This document shows positions 6,960 through 15,199 of a stretch of 20,276 nucleotides of DNA, piece after piece; the stretch's first letter is position 1; every line of letters starts with the position of its first letter. Origin of the DNA: an uncultured Clostridia bacterium (lineage in GTDB: Bacteria > Bacillota_I > Bacilli_A > RF39 > UBA660). The notes beneath the pieces are model-generated. The model worked only from the letters and a program-made list of their open reading frames with translations. It did no database searches and was not told where the DNA came from. Location: positions 1 to 20,276 of the forward strand of contig CAMZBG010000025.1 of the NCBI GenBank assembly GCA_947304495.1, given 5' to 3'. The position numbers and the translations under genes were made by a program.

Positions 6960-7436
6960 ATGAGTAAAAAATCAATAATTATAATTTTACTAGTATTATT
7001 ATCAATAGGTATTATATCGCTATATACGACTTTTGCATACGATGAAGAAGCTCGTGTATTAGATCATTCATCGGCTGATTATAATTTGATTTATTCTTTA
7101 AAAGAAGATTCAAATAGATATGTGTCAGTAGCTGTAAACGAAGAAAAATATGTCGATATTTATTTACATAATACATATAAATCTACAGTAAGATATGGAA
7201 TGTATTATTATTTAGTTAATCCTAAGAAACTACCTGAAGGGGTAGCAATATCTTTGGCACCAACTTCTAGTAATTTATTAGAAGATACGATTCAGGCAGA
7301 TGGCGAGAAAACAGTTTCAATAAGAATAGTAAATAATTCTCAAGATAATGTTGATTTAATTGTTGGAGCACTTGTTGGTTTTGAAAATGGCCATATTGAA
7401 GAAATATTAAAAGAAGGGGAAGTATTGATTAAATAG
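6960..7436 (+). CDS. Small exported protein, possible minor subunit
   Basis: A 158-residue protein with one N-terminal hydrophobic segment (about 5-22) followed by TTFAYDEE (23-30), similar in position to the TYA-aromatic motif of its neighbours but ending in an acidic run. The mature part appears beta-rich (YVSVAVNEEKYVDIYLHN, VRYGMYYYLVNP, KTVSIRIVNNS), suggesting an immunoglobulin-like sandwich. It has no Cys and lacks the Y-x-W-x-D motif of the other four exported proteins. It sits in the operon directly after pilD (17 bases) and before gap (14 bases). Because it is cotranscribed with pilC and pilD it may be a minor or tip/anchor subunit, or an assembly helper. This is inference, and I do not recognise a named family. 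Confidence 0.6.
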   Translation: MSKKSIIIILLVLLSIGIISLYTTFAYDEEARVLDHSSADYNLIYSLKEDSNRYVSVAVNEEKYVDIYLHNTYKSTVRYGMYYYLVNPKKLPEGVAISLAPTSSNLLEDTIQADGEKTVSIRIVNNSQDNVDLIVGALVGFENGHIEEILKEGEVLIK

Positions 7437-7450
7437 GAGAGGAGAAAAAA

Positions 7451-8443
7451 ATGAAAAAAATAGCTATAAATGGATTCGGAAGAATAGGAAGATTAGTTTT
7501 TAGAATAATTGAAGAACTTGATGATATGGAGGTTGTTGCTGTTAATGATTTGTCATCACCAGAGGAACTTGCATATTTATTAAAATATGATACTAATCAC
7601 GGAAGATATAACAAAGAAGTAACTTTCGATGATAAGGCAATTTATGTAGAAAAGAGAAAAGTACTTGTATATTCTGAAATGGAACCAAATAATTTACCAT
7701 GGGGAGAACTTGGAATCGATGTTGTATTAGAATGTACCGGTAAGTTTACTAGTTATGAAAAGGCTATGTTACATATAGATGCAGGAGCTAAAAAAGTATT
7801 AATTTCAGCGCCTGGTAAAGGAGAAATGAAAACAGTCGTATACAATGTAAATGAAGATATCTTAGATGATAATGATATTATTGTTTCTGCGGCTTCTTGT
7901 ACTACTAACTGTTTGGCTCCAGTATTAAAAGTATTAGATGATAATTTTGGAATTGTTAAAGGTAATATGACAACTATTCATGCGTATACTAATGATCAAG
8001 TTACTTTAGATGTTTCTCATAAGAAGGGTATCTATGAAAGAAGAGGCAGAGCTTGTGCTATGAATATGGTACCTACTTCAACGGGAGCAGCAAAGGCTAT
8101 CGGTCAAGTATTACCAAATTTAGATGGAAAAATATTTGGAAGTGCAATTAGAGTACCAGTATCAGATGGTTCTTTAATCGATTTAGTGGTGGAGTTATCG
8201 ATAAGTACTACTCGTGAAGCTATCAATAGAGCGTTTAAAGAAAATGCTAATGAAACACTTCATTACACTGAAGATCCGATTGTTTCTTCAGATATTATAT
8301 CTTCAACTTGTGGAGCAACAGTAGATGCTAATTTAACAAATATCCTTGAAGTTGATGGAGAACAATTGGTACATGTTATCGCTTGGTATGATAATGAAAT
8401 GGGATATTCATATCAAATGGTTAGGACATTACAAAAAATGTAG
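7451..8443 (+). CDS. gap: Glyceraldehyde-3-phosphate dehydrogenase
   Basis: Glycolytic/gluconeogenic GAPDH, normal length at 330 residues. The Rossmann start is INGFGRIGR (6-14). Catalytic Cys150 lies in SAASCTTNC, and His177 in TTIHAYT. The NAD-preferring Asp33 of VNDL is present. The sugar-phosphate site VPTSTGAAKA and the C-terminal WYDNEMGYS are intact. Where NAD-specific enzymes usually read LDLPH, this one has LDVSH (186-190), similar to the LDASH of chloroplast dual-specificity GAPDH, so some NADP use is possible. The loop that follows, KKGIYERRGRACA, is longer than in the common RRARAAA form. It starts 14 bases after the small exported protein with no visible promoter between them, so it is probably transcribed with pilC-pilD, an unusual context for a core metabolic gene. 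Confidence 0.97.
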   Translation: MKKIAINGFGRIGRLVFRIIEELDDMEVVAVNDLSSPEELAYLLKYDTNHGRYNKEVTFDDKAIYVEKRKVLVYSEMEPNNLPWGELGIDVVLECTGKFTSYEKAMLHIDAGAKKVLISAPGKGEMKTVVYNVNEDILDDNDIIVSAASCTTNCLAPVLKVLDDNFGIVKGNMTTIHAYTNDQVTLDVSHKKGIYERRGRACAMNMVPTSTGAAKAIGQVLPNLDGKIFGSAIRVPVSDGSLIDLVVELSISTTREAINRAFKENANETLHYTEDPIVSSDIISSTCGATVDANLTNILEVDGEQLVHVIAWYDNEMGYSYQMVRTLQKM

Positions 8444-8463
8444 GGCAAATAAAAGCCCTTTTT
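8442..8463 (+). terminator. Terminator after gap
   Basis: AGGGC (8442-8446) and GCCCT (8455-8459) form a 5-bp GC-rich stem with an 8-base loop, followed by T's. It overlaps the gap stop codon and ends the pilC-pilD-gap transcript. Confidence 0.7.
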
Positions 8464-8484
8464 AAGTTGAATAAAAATTAATAA

Positions 8485-8541
8485 TTATAGAGTTGAAATA
8501 AAATTAAAAATATGCTATTATTATTATAGGTTACTCTATAA
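8485..8541. promoter_or_regulatory. Inverted TTATAGAGT pair flanking a promoter
   Basis: TTATAGAGT (8485-8493) and its exact reverse complement ACTCTATAA (8533-8541) are 39 bases apart and enclose the promoter at 8493-8521. The first copy touches the -35. This geometry would suit a repressor or looping site. The same 9-mer lies at 3009-3017. Confidence 0.4.
8493..8521 (+). promoter_or_regulatory. Strong sigma-A promoter of the second exported-protein cluster
   Basis: TTGAAA (8493-8498), 17 bases, TATTAT (8516-8521), with TGC making an extended -10. Very similar to the promoter at 2976. Confidence 0.75.
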
Positions 8542-8560
8542 TAGAAAAGAAGGTGATATT

Positions 8561-9130
8561 GTGGAATTTAAAAAGTTTTTAATTGTTCTCAGTATCACTA
8601 TATCTATATTAATAGGCATTATGTTTGGAGCAAGTTATGGTTGGTATGCATATCAAAATGCTGAAACTAGAGTTGGTGGTAGTACAAAAAAAGAAGCTCC
8701 ATCAGTAGTATTTGCACAAAATGAATATATATTTTCTAAAGTGACACAACCAATCCTTGATGAAGATAGATATAATTATGCAAATAAGAATAGTTTTACA
8801 ATAACATTGGACGATAATGTTAAAGATTATCAAACAGGTGTTGAAATATCTTTAAAGGACATTTTAATGGCGCCTGAATTGAGAAATGCCAATTATAAAT
8901 ATGAATTATTACAAGATGGTGAGACTGTAGCTAAAGGTGATTTTAGTAATCTTGGAAGTACAACAGTTTTAAGATTATTACCAATGACTATCTTAAATCC
9001 AGTTGCTTATCCAACTACATATACATACGAACTATATATTTGGTTAAGTGATGATGGAAGTAATCAAAACGAATTAATGAACAAAGTTTTTAGTGCCAAA
9101 ATTAGTGTTAATAGTGCAGTAAAAAGATAA
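8561..9130 (+). CDS. Small exported TasA/camelysin-like protein 3
   Basis: A 189-residue protein starting at GTG, with AAGGTGAT 4-11 bases upstream. A basic N-terminus (MEFKK) and a hydrophobic segment (about 6-22) are followed by GASYGWY (23-29), a variant of the TYA-aromatic motif with Gly for Ala. The mature part has beta-type stretches (SFTITLDD, YKYELLQDGETVAKGDF) and the shared C-terminal block LYIWLSD (158-164) with FSAKI (177-181). It is more charged than proteins 1 and 2 and has no Cys. It is the first gene of a second two-gene unit with its own strong promoter, 6 bases before the next gene in the same transcript. Likely a secreted subunit related to the other three; the role is inferred. 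Confidence 0.65.
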   Translation: MEFKKFLIVLSITISILIGIMFGASYGWYAYQNAETRVGGSTKKEAPSVVFAQNEYIFSKVTQPILDEDRYNYANKNSFTITLDDNVKDYQTGVEISLKDILMAPELRNANYKYELLQDGETVAKGDFSNLGSTTVLRLLPMTILNPVAYPTTYTYELYIWLSDDGSNQNELMNKVFSAKISVNSAVKR

Positions 9131-9137
9131 AAGGAAG
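9131..9137 (+). promoter_or_regulatory. Ribosome binding site deciding the start of exported protein 4
   Basis: AAGGAAG lies 8 bases before ATG 9146. The in-frame GTG at 9137 overlaps this site and is therefore not the start. Confidence 0.65.
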
Positions 9138-9145
9138 TGGTCAAT

Positions 9146-9700
9146 ATGAAAAGACAAGTATTGTATGCAATCGGTGCTGTTTTAATTATGGCAGTGGTAA
9201 TTGTTGGCAGTACTTATGCTTTCTTTTCATCATCTATTGGTGGAAATAGAAATATTACGGCTGATTCTTCAGATTTTTCAGTTATATATACTGGAGGTAC
9301 TGAAATTAATGGTGAGATGCCTGTGACAACTGATAAAACTAATGCTTTTAGTACGTCTGTTAATATTAGAATGGCGGAAAATAGTGTATTAGCTGTCGGT
9401 ACGTTATATATAACAATTGAAAGTATTAGTGAAAATTTAAGAATTCCAGGATTTAAATGGGAAGTATATAAAGTTGTAAATAATTCTGAAGTTCTTCAAA
9501 GTAGGGGAAACTTCAATGGTTATAACGATACTAATAATAATGTTGTGACGATTGTTAATAATTATCAATTATCAACAACAAATACAACTTTTGTGATATA
9601 TCTATGGGTCGATGGTACTTTGACTAATAACAATGTATTGGGTGGTATTTTTTCTGGATATATTGGGGCTTATACGATGCCATTTACTGGAGAACTATAA
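9146..9700 (+). CDS. Small exported TasA/camelysin-like protein 4
   Basis: A 184-residue protein from the ATG at 9146. MKRQ and a hydrophobic segment (about 5-20) are followed by GSTYAFF (21-27), a good SipW-type signal motif. The mature part is Asn/Thr/Ser-rich and beta-type. IYLWVDG (151-157) and FSGYI (169-173) match YVWLD and YSGYI of protein 1, and the stretch FKWEVYKV matches LKYAVKAG at a similar distance upstream. Proteins 1 and 4 are therefore probably the closest pair. No Cys, no sortase motif. It is the last gene of its unit, followed by a strong hairpin terminator. A secreted structural subunit is the best guess. Confidence 0.7.
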   Translation: MKRQVLYAIGAVLIMAVVIVGSTYAFFSSSIGGNRNITADSSDFSVIYTGGTEINGEMPVTTDKTNAFSTSVNIRMAENSVLAVGTLYITIESISENLRIPGFKWEVYKVVNNSEVLQSRGNFNGYNDTNNNVVTIVNNYQLSTTNTTFVIYLWVDGTLTNNNVLGGIFSGYIGAYTMPFTGEL

Positions 9701-9753
9701 TAAACATAATATATTTTATATTACATATAATAAAGTATCATATGATGATAGAG

Positions 9754-9778
9754 AAAACACAAGTGTTTGTGTTTTTTT
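9754..9778 (+). terminator. Terminator of the second exported-protein cluster
   Basis: AAAACACAA (9754-9762) and TTGTGTTTT (9767-9775) form a 9-bp stem with a GTGT loop and a following T run. Confidence 0.8.
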
Positions 9779-9786
9779 CTATTTAA

Positions 9787-9795
9787 TGATATACT
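9787..9795 (+). promoter_or_regulatory. Extended -10 promoter of the SanA/YdcF-family gene
   Basis: TGA followed by TATACT (9790-9795). A weak -35, TTGTGT (9767-9772), is 17 bases upstream but lies inside the preceding terminator. The leader would be very short. Confidence 0.35.
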
Positions 9796-9812
9796 CATAA
9801 TGAGGTAAAAAT

Positions 9813-10460
9813 ATGAAACATGTATTTAGAATAATAGTAATCGTATTAATTATTATATTTGCTATAAATCTATATGTAATATTGGTTACTAGAAATAAGA
9901 TTAAAACTGAAATAAAAGATGATGAATTTGATTGTATATTAGTTTTAGGAGCAAGTATTCGCGGTAATGGACCAAGCCCTATGCTTGAAGATCGTCTTTT
10001 AGCAGCAATAGAATTATATGAATCAGGTATTGCACCTAAAATTTTAGTGAGTGGCGATCACGAATATAATGATTATGATGAAGTAAATGTTATGAAAAAT
10101 TATCTAAAAGAAAAAGGAATTCCTTCAGAAGATATTTTTATGGATCATGCTGGTTTATCTACATATGATAGCGTATATCGCGCTAAAAAAATATTTAAAG
10201 CAAATAAAGTAGTAATAGTAACACAAAAATATCACTTATATCGTTCACTTTATATTGCTAAAAGTATCAATCTTAAAGCTTATGGATATGCTGCAAGTAA
10301 ACAAGAATATAGCAATCAATTTAAGCGAGATATAAGAGAAATTGCTGCAAGAGTAAAAGATTTCTTTAAATGTATTATAAGACCAGAACCATCATATTTA
10401 GGTAAAGTTATTCCAATTAGTGGCAATGGTGATAAAACTAACGATGATAAAGAAAATTAA
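9813..10460 (+). CDS. SanA/YdcF/ElyC-family membrane protein (DUF218)
   Basis: A 215-residue protein with one N-terminal membrane segment (about 4-26) and a DUF218 domain. Features are LVLGASIRGNGPSPMLEDRL (the 'LVLG' strand and the Pro-x-x-x-x-x-RL helix), IAPKILVSGD, EVNVMKNYLKEKGIP, STYDSVYRAK and VVIVTQKYHLYRSLYIAKS. The last block corresponds to the family's 'T-x-x-(Y/F)H-x-x-R' signature. In E. coli SanA and ElyC affect envelope integrity, but no reaction is proven for the family. The C-terminal tail is hydrophilic. It stands alone between two terminators, so it is expressed separately from the exported-protein cluster upstream. Confidence 0.88.
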   Translation: MKHVFRIIVIVLIIIFAINLYVILVTRNKIKTEIKDDEFDCILVLGASIRGNGPSPMLEDRLLAAIELYESGIAPKILVSGDHEYNDYDEVNVMKNYLKEKGIPSEDIFMDHAGLSTYDSVYRAKKIFKANKVVIVTQKYHLYRSLYIAKSINLKAYGYAASKQEYSNQFKRDIREIAARVKDFFKCIIRPEPSYLGKVIPISGNGDKTNDDKEN

Positions 10461-10484
10461 CAGTTATTTAATAACTGTTTTTTT
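10459..10484 (+). terminator. Terminator after the SanA/YdcF-family gene
   Basis: AACAGTTAT (10459-10467) pairs with ATAACTGTT (10471-10479) around TTA, followed by T's. Confidence 0.8.
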
Positions 10485-10496
10485 ATTTAATTATTT

Positions 10497-10511
10497 TTAA
10501 CAAAAAGTTAA
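10497..10511. repeat. Palindromic motif TTAACAAAAAGTTAA, copy 1
   Basis: TTAAC-A5-GTTAA, overlapping the -35 of the queA promoter. The identical 15-mer occurs before dnaG at 11615-11629. Confidence 0.45.
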
Positions 10512-10537
10512 CTATTTATTAAAAAATATGTTATAAT
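10508..10537 (+). promoter_or_regulatory. Promoter of queA
   Basis: TTAACT (10508-10513), 18 bases, TATAAT (10532-10537) with TGT just before it (extended -10). A GGGAGTGG ribosome site follows at 10550-10557. Confidence 0.65.
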
Positions 10538-10561
10538 ATATTCCAGTTTGGGAGTGGTAGT

Positions 10562-11587
10562 GTGAAAACAGATGATTTTGATTATTATTTACCAGAAGAA
10601 TTAATTGCCCAAACACCATTAGTAAAAAGAGATGAGTCTAAATTGATGGTCGTAGATCGTAAGACTGGAGAAATAACACATGATACTTTTTATAATATTA
10701 TTGATTATTTAAATAAAGATGACGTAATGGTGTTAAATGATACGAAAGTATTGCCAGCTAGAATTATCGGTGCGAAAGAAGATACTGGGGCAGTTATTGA
10801 ATTATTATTATTAAAAAATATAGAGAAAGACACATGGGAAGTATTAGCAAAACCAGCTAAAAGAATTAAAGTAGGAAGTATTATTTCCTTTGGTAATGGT
10901 GAGTTAAAAGCTAAATGTACGGCTATAGGTGAAGAAGGAATAAGAATTGTCGAATTCTTATATGAAGGTATATTTTTAGAAATATTAGATAAACTAGGAA
11001 CTATGCCATTACCACCATATATTAAGACAAAATTAAATGATAAAGACAGATATCAAACGGTGTATGCAAAAAATATTGGTTCTGCCGCAGCACCTACAGC
11101 AGGACTTCATTTTACAAAAGAATTATTATCAAAAATAGAGAAAAAAGGAATAAAAATATGTTATATAACCTTACATGTTGGACTTGGTACATTTAGACCA
11201 GTAAATGTTCAAAATGTTAAAGAACATAAAATGCATAGTGAGTATTATCAAATGAGTAGAGAAGTAGCGGATATTTTAAACGATGCTAAAGCAAGTGGTA
11301 AAAGAATTATTTCGGTTGGTACTACGTCAACAAGAACATTAGAGACAGTAATTAATAAATATGGAGAATTTAGAGAAACTTCAGGTTGGACTGATATATT
11401 TATTTATCCCGGATATGAATTTAAGGCAATAGATGGTCAAATAACTAATTTTCATCTACCTAAGTCAACTTTGATAATGTTAGTTTCGGCATTTGCTTCT
11501 AAAGAAATAATCTTAAATGCCTATAATGAGGCAGTAAAAAATAACTATCGTTTCTTCTCTTTTGGAGATTCAATGTTTATAAAATAA
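10562..11587 (+). CDS. queA: S-adenosylmethionine:tRNA ribosyltransferase-isomerase
   Basis: QueA transfers and isomerises the ribosyl group of SAM onto preQ1 in tRNA, giving epoxyqueuosine at the wobble position of GUN-anticodon tRNAs (the tRNA-Tyr GTA in this window is a natural substrate type). 341 residues, the usual length. Recognisable blocks are the start [88 protein letters not shown] and [17 protein letters not shown]. The GTG start has a GGGAGTGG site 4 bases before it. It has its own promoter. No clear hairpin terminator separates it from dnaG, so read-through is possible. No other queuosine gene and no preQ1 riboswitch is seen here. Confidence 0.97.
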   Translation: MKTDDFDYYLPEELIAQTPLVKRDESKLMVVDRKTGEITHDTFYNIIDYLNKDDVMVLNDTKVLPARIIGAKEDTGAVIELLLLKNIEKDTWEVLAKPAKRIKVGSIISFGNGELKAKCTAIGEEGIRIVEFLYEGIFLEILDKLGTMPLPPYIKTKLNDKDRYQTVYAKNIGSAAAPTAGLHFTKELLSKIEKKGIKICYITLHVGLGTFRPVNVQNVKEHKMHSEYYQMSREVADILNDAKASGKRIISVGTTSTRTLETVINKYGEFRETSGWTDIFIYPGYEFKAIDGQITNFHLPKSTLIMLVSAFASKEIILNAYNEAVKNNYRFFSFGDSMFIK

Positions 11588-11614
11588 GCTAAAAAGTGTA
11601 AAATTTGTGTCAAA

Positions 11615-11629
11615 TTAACAAAAAGTTAA
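11615..11629. repeat. Palindromic motif TTAACAAAAAGTTAA, copy 2
   Basis: Identical 15-mer to 10497-10511, here extended to AATTAACAAAAAGTTAATT, in the gap between queA and dnaG. I could not place a convincing sigma-A promoter for dnaG in this gap. Confidence 0.45.
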
Positions 11630-11687
11630 TTAAATTAAAAGTAATCTACAAGTTTTTTTTGAATATCATTATTGGAGGGATAAATAA

Positions 11688-13412
11688 ATGAATATCACTA
11701 ATGAGATGATTAACGAAATCAGAAATAAAGTTGATATTGTCGAAGTAATATCAAAATATGTCCCTCTAGTTCAAAGAGGAAAAAACTATTTTGGAGTTTG
11801 TCCATTCCATGATGATCATTCTCCAAGTATGAGTGTATCTAAAGAAAAACAAATATTTACTTGTTTTTCATGCGGAGCAACAGGAAATGTATTTACTTTT
11901 GTAGCTGATTATGAACATATAGGATTTTACGATGCGGTAAGATTACTTGGCAATGGTGTGGGTTATAATTTAGGTAATGCTACTACAAAGAAGAATAAAA
12001 ATGCTGATGCCTATGAAATATATGATTTGGCAACTAAGTTTTATCAAAATAATTTGAGTACAGCGCTTGGTAAAAATGCCAACGATTATCTAACTAATCG
12101 TAAGATAGATAAGGATACTGTTAAGAAATTTAAGATAGGATTATCTGTTTCTAAAACATCTTTGACTGATTATTTGTTGGGAACAGGTAAAACTTTAAAG
12201 CAATTAATAGATTTAGGTTTAAGTAATGATAATGGAACTGATTTATTCATTAATAGAATAATGTTTCCATTATATGATTTAGAAGGAAATGTTGTTGCAT
12301 TTTCTGGGAGAATATATAACACTAAAGATGGTAGTAAATATATAAATACCAAAGAAACTAGTATTTTTAAAAAAGGAAACATTCTCTACAATTATCATAA
12401 TGCTAAAGAAATGCTTAAAAAGAATGATGCAGTAATTGTTATGGAAGGTTTTATGGATGTAATTAGAGCTGATACGATAGGGATTACTAATTGTATAGCT
12501 ACAATGGGAACGGCTTTAACTAAGCAAAATGCTCAATTATTAAAGAAGATGGCTAATAATATAATATTATGTTTTGATGGTGATAAAGCAGGAGAGGAAG
12601 CAACAGTAAGTGCTATTAATGTCTTGAAAGAAATAGATGTAACTCCTAAAGTAGTAAGACTTGAAGAGGACTTAGATCCTGATGAATACATACTTAAGTA
12701 TGGTGCTAATGGCTTTAAAGCTAAAATAGAAAATCCTATAAGTACAATTGAGTTCTTGATGGAACAACATAAAAATAATAAGAATTTAACTGATATAGAA
12801 GATATAACTAAATATATTAATGAATCATTAAGTGATTTATTACAAGAAGAAGATACAGTATTAATTGATTTAACACTTAAAAAGATGGCTGCACAATATA
12901 AAATCGATTATGAAGTATTAAATAATAGATATAAGGAACTAAAAAGTAAACAAAAACCAAAGATAGTAAAAGTTGTCGAAAATAAACAAGTTAAGTATAA
13001 TCAATATGAATTAGCATCACGTAATTTAATATGTTATATGTTAAAAGATGAAGATGTAATTAAACGAGTAGAGAAAGAAGTAACATTTTTTCCTAATGAT
13101 TTAATAAGAACATTAGCTAATGAAATAATATTTTATTATCATAAATATGGAGTATTAAAGGTGGCCGATTTTATTAGCTATATTGCCAATAATGAGGAAG
13201 AATTAAAATTATTTAACGAGATATTAAGTATTGATAATTTAGCTGCTGAATATAGTAATGAAGAAATAGATGATTATATTAAAGTGATAAATTCATATCC
13301 AGTAAAGAAAAAAGAAAGTGAATTAAAAGAAAAGTTAAAGAAGGAAACTGATCCTTTAAAACAGGCAAAAATTTTAAGTGAAATAATGTCACTAAAGGGA
13401 GTGAAAGAATAA
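11688..13412 (+). CDS. dnaG: DNA primase
   Basis: Synthesises RNA primers for replication together with the DnaB-type helicase. 574 residues, slightly shorter than Bacillus DnaG (about 600). The N-terminal zinc ribbon is intact: C38, H41, C59, C62 (CPFH ... CFSC). The primase core contains [22 protein letters not shown]. The TOPRIM domain has MEGFMD (252-257, Glu253) and CFDGDKAG (Asp297, Asp299). The C-terminal roughly 150 residues are a Lys/Glu-rich helical region where the helicase-binding domain is expected, poorly conserved as usual. GGAGGGA at 11674-11680 supports the ATG. The stop overlaps the rpoD start by one base (taATG), implying translational coupling in the classical dnaG-rpoD unit. 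Confidence 0.97.
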   Translation: MNITNEMINEIRNKVDIVEVISKYVPLVQRGKNYFGVCPFHDDHSPSMSVSKEKQIFTCFSCGATGNVFTFVADYEHIGFYDAVRLLGNGVGYNLGNATTKKNKNADAYEIYDLATKFYQNNLSTALGKNANDYLTNRKIDKDTVKKFKIGLSVSKTSLTDYLLGTGKTLKQLIDLGLSNDNGTDLFINRIMFPLYDLEGNVVAFSGRIYNTKDGSKYINTKETSIFKKGNILYNYHNAKEMLKKNDAVIVMEGFMDVIRADTIGITNCIATMGTALTKQNAQLLKKMANNIILCFDGDKAGEEATVSAINVLKEIDVTPKVVRLEEDLDPDEYILKYGANGFKAKIENPISTIEFLMEQHKNNKNLTDIEDITKYINESLSDLLQEEDTVLIDLTLKKMAAQYKIDYEVLNNRYKELKSKQKPKIVKVVENKQVKYNQYELASRNLICYMLKDEDVIKRVEKEVTFFPNDLIRTLANEIIFYYHKYGVLKVADFISYIANNEEELKLFNEILSIDNLAAEYSNEEIDDYIKVINSYPVKKKESELKEKLKKETDPLKQAKILSEIMSLKGVKE

Positions 13413-14512
13413 TGATTGAAGAAATTAAAACATATGAAGAGAGAAAGAAAGAGTTAATAGCACTAGGTACCGAAGCAGGATATATAACTTATGAACAATT
13501 AGCAACTTCATTAAAAGGGTTGGATTTAGATAGCGATACATTGGATGATTTATATAATAGTTTGATGGAAGCTAACATTCAAGTTGTAACAGATGAAGAT
13601 TTAGCTGGTGAAGGTGAAGATGATTCATCATCTGGTGGTATTGAAGAGATTCTTCAAGATAGCGATTTAGCAAAAGAATTAACAATTAATGACCCAGTTA
13701 GAATGTACTTGAAGGAAATTGGTAAAATTAGCTTGCTTACATTAGATGAAGAAATGGAATTATCAAAGAAAATAGTCGAAGGTGATGAAGAAGCTAAAAA
13801 TAAATTAGCTGAATCAAACCTAAGACTTGTCGTATCAATTGCTAAAAGATATGTTGGTCGTGGTATGTTATTTCTTGATTTAATTCAGGAAGGAAATATT
13901 GGACTAATGAAAGCAGTAGAAAAATTTGATGCTGAAAAAGGATATAAATTTTCTACATATGCTACTTGGTGGATTAGACAAGCTATTACAAGAGCGATAG
14001 CTGATCAAGCAAGAACTATAAGAGTACCAGTTCATATGGTTGAAACAATCAATAGGTTATCACGTTATCAAAGACAATTGACACTTGAATTGAATCGTGA
14101 ACCAACTGAAGAAGAATTAGCTAAAAAAATGCATTTATCTTTAGATAAAGTAAGAGAAGTTATAAAAATAGCTCAAGAACCAGTTTCACTAGAGACACCA
14201 ATCGGTGAAGAAGATGATTCTCATTTAGGTGATTTTGTAAAGGATGAAAGAACAATGTCACCAGAAGAATACACAGTTCACGAATTATTAAAGGATGAAA
14301 TATCTGATGTTTTACTTACTTTAACAGAGCGTGAAGAGCAAGTATTAAGACTTAGATTTGGTTTAGATGATGGTTGCTGTAAGACACTTGAAGAAGTAGG
14401 GCAAATGTTTGGAGTAACAAGAGAAAGAATTAGACAGATTGAAGCAAAAGCATTAAGAAAATTACGTCATCCATCAAGAAGTAGAAAATTAAAGGACTTT
14501 TTAAATGATTAA
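13412..14512 (+). CDS. rpoD: Primary sigma factor (sigma-A/RpoD)
   Basis: The housekeeping sigma factor, 366 residues, similar to Bacillus SigA (about 371). A short region 1.1 (about 1-75, acidic end) is followed by region 1.2 ([17 protein letters not shown]), region 2 ([26 protein letters not shown], then [17 protein letters not shown], which recognises and melts the -10), region 3 ([13 protein letters not shown]) and region 4 ([15 protein letters not shown], helix-turn-helix [25 protein letters not shown]). One oddity is GCCK at 321-324, with two adjacent cysteines, where relatives usually have GRTR or similar just before the helix-turn-helix. It overlaps dnaG by one base upstream and trmK by eight bases downstream. 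The many extended -10 promoters here fit a normal sigma-A. Confidence 0.98.
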   Translation: MIEEIKTYEERKKELIALGTEAGYITYEQLATSLKGLDLDSDTLDDLYNSLMEANIQVVTDEDLAGEGEDDSSSGGIEEILQDSDLAKELTINDPVRMYLKEIGKISLLTLDEEMELSKKIVEGDEEAKNKLAESNLRLVVSIAKRYVGRGMLFLDLIQEGNIGLMKAVEKFDAEKGYKFSTYATWWIRQAITRAIADQARTIRVPVHMVETINRLSRYQRQLTLELNREPTEEELAKKMHLSLDKVREVIKIAQEPVSLETPIGEEDDSHLGDFVKDERTMSPEEYTVHELLKDEISDVLLTLTEREEQVLRLRFGLDDGCCKTLEEVGQMFGVTRERIRQIEAKALRKLRHPSRSRKLKDFLND

Positions 14513-15176
14513 ATTATCTAAAAGACTAGAAGCTATTTCTAGTCTTGTTCCTATTAATTCAAGTGTAATAGATATTGGTTGTGACCATGCACTATTAGAT
14601 ATCTATTTATATCAAAAGAAGATAGTAAAAAAAGCAATAGCATCTGATATCAATGAAAATGCTTTAAAAAATGCTAGGGATAATATTAAAAAATATAAAT
14701 TAGAGGATGATATTGAAGTTAGACTCGGTAATGGGCTTGATACTTTGAATGAAGAAGATAAAGTAGATACGATTATTATTTCTGGTATGGGGGCTCATAC
14801 GATTATCGGTATTTTAAAAAATAATTTAGATAAACTAAAAAACATTGAAACAATTATTGTTCAAAGTAATACTAAATTAGAATTTTTAAGAAGAGAAATA
14901 GCAAAAATTAACTATTACATAGCTGATGAAGTTATCGTTTTAGATAATAAAAAAACATATATAATTATTAAGCTAATAAAAGGTAAGAAAAGATATACCA
15001 AAAAAGAAATGTATTTTGGACCAGTATTATTAAAAAAACGAGATAAATTATTTGTAGAATACTATCAGAAAGAATTAGAAAAATTAAATATATTTTTAAA
15101 ACTTATGCCTAAAAATAATATTATTTCACGATATAAGATAAAAAAAGAAATAAGACTATACAAAAATGTTGTATAG
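14505..15176 (+). CDS. trmK: tRNA (adenine(22)-N(1))-methyltransferase
   Basis: TrmK (YqfN in Bacillus) methylates N1 of A22 in the D-loop region of tRNAs. 223 residues, normal length. The start [13 protein letters not shown] leads into the SAM-binding motif [15 protein letters not shown] (21-35). Next is [16 protein letters not shown] (acidic end of strand 2), then the family signature [14 protein letters not shown], where most relatives have GMGG, and [18 protein letters not shown]. The C-terminal third is Lys-rich and helical. The ATG overlaps the end of rpoD by eight bases, and the position right after sigA is conserved in Bacilli, which strengthens the call. The 3' end forms part of a long terminator hairpin. 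Confidence 0.93.
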   Translation: MIKLSKRLEAISSLVPINSSVIDIGCDHALLDIYLYQKKIVKKAIASDINENALKNARDNIKKYKLEDDIEVRLGNGLDTLNEEDKVDTIIISGMGAHTIIGILKNNLDKLKNIETIIVQSNTKLEFLRREIAKINYYIADEVIVLDNKKTYIIIKLIKGKKRYTKKEMYFGPVLLKKRDKLFVEYYQKELEKLNIFLKLMPKNNIISRYKIKKEIRLYKNVV

Positions 15177-15186
15177 TCTTATTTTT
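15148..15186 (+). terminator. Terminator of the dnaG-rpoD-trmK operon
   Basis: A 16-bp perfect stem: AAATAAGACTATACAA (15148-15163) and TTGTATAGTCTTATTT (15169-15184), with a 5-base loop and T's after it. It overlaps the trmK stop codon. Confidence 0.9.
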
Positions 15187-15199
15187 AATAGCTAAATAA

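Noticed and set aside
10461..10561. preQ1 riboswitch before queA
   Set aside because: The gap holds only the preceding gene's terminator and a promoter, and no aptamer-like sequence or second hairpin lies between promoter and start.
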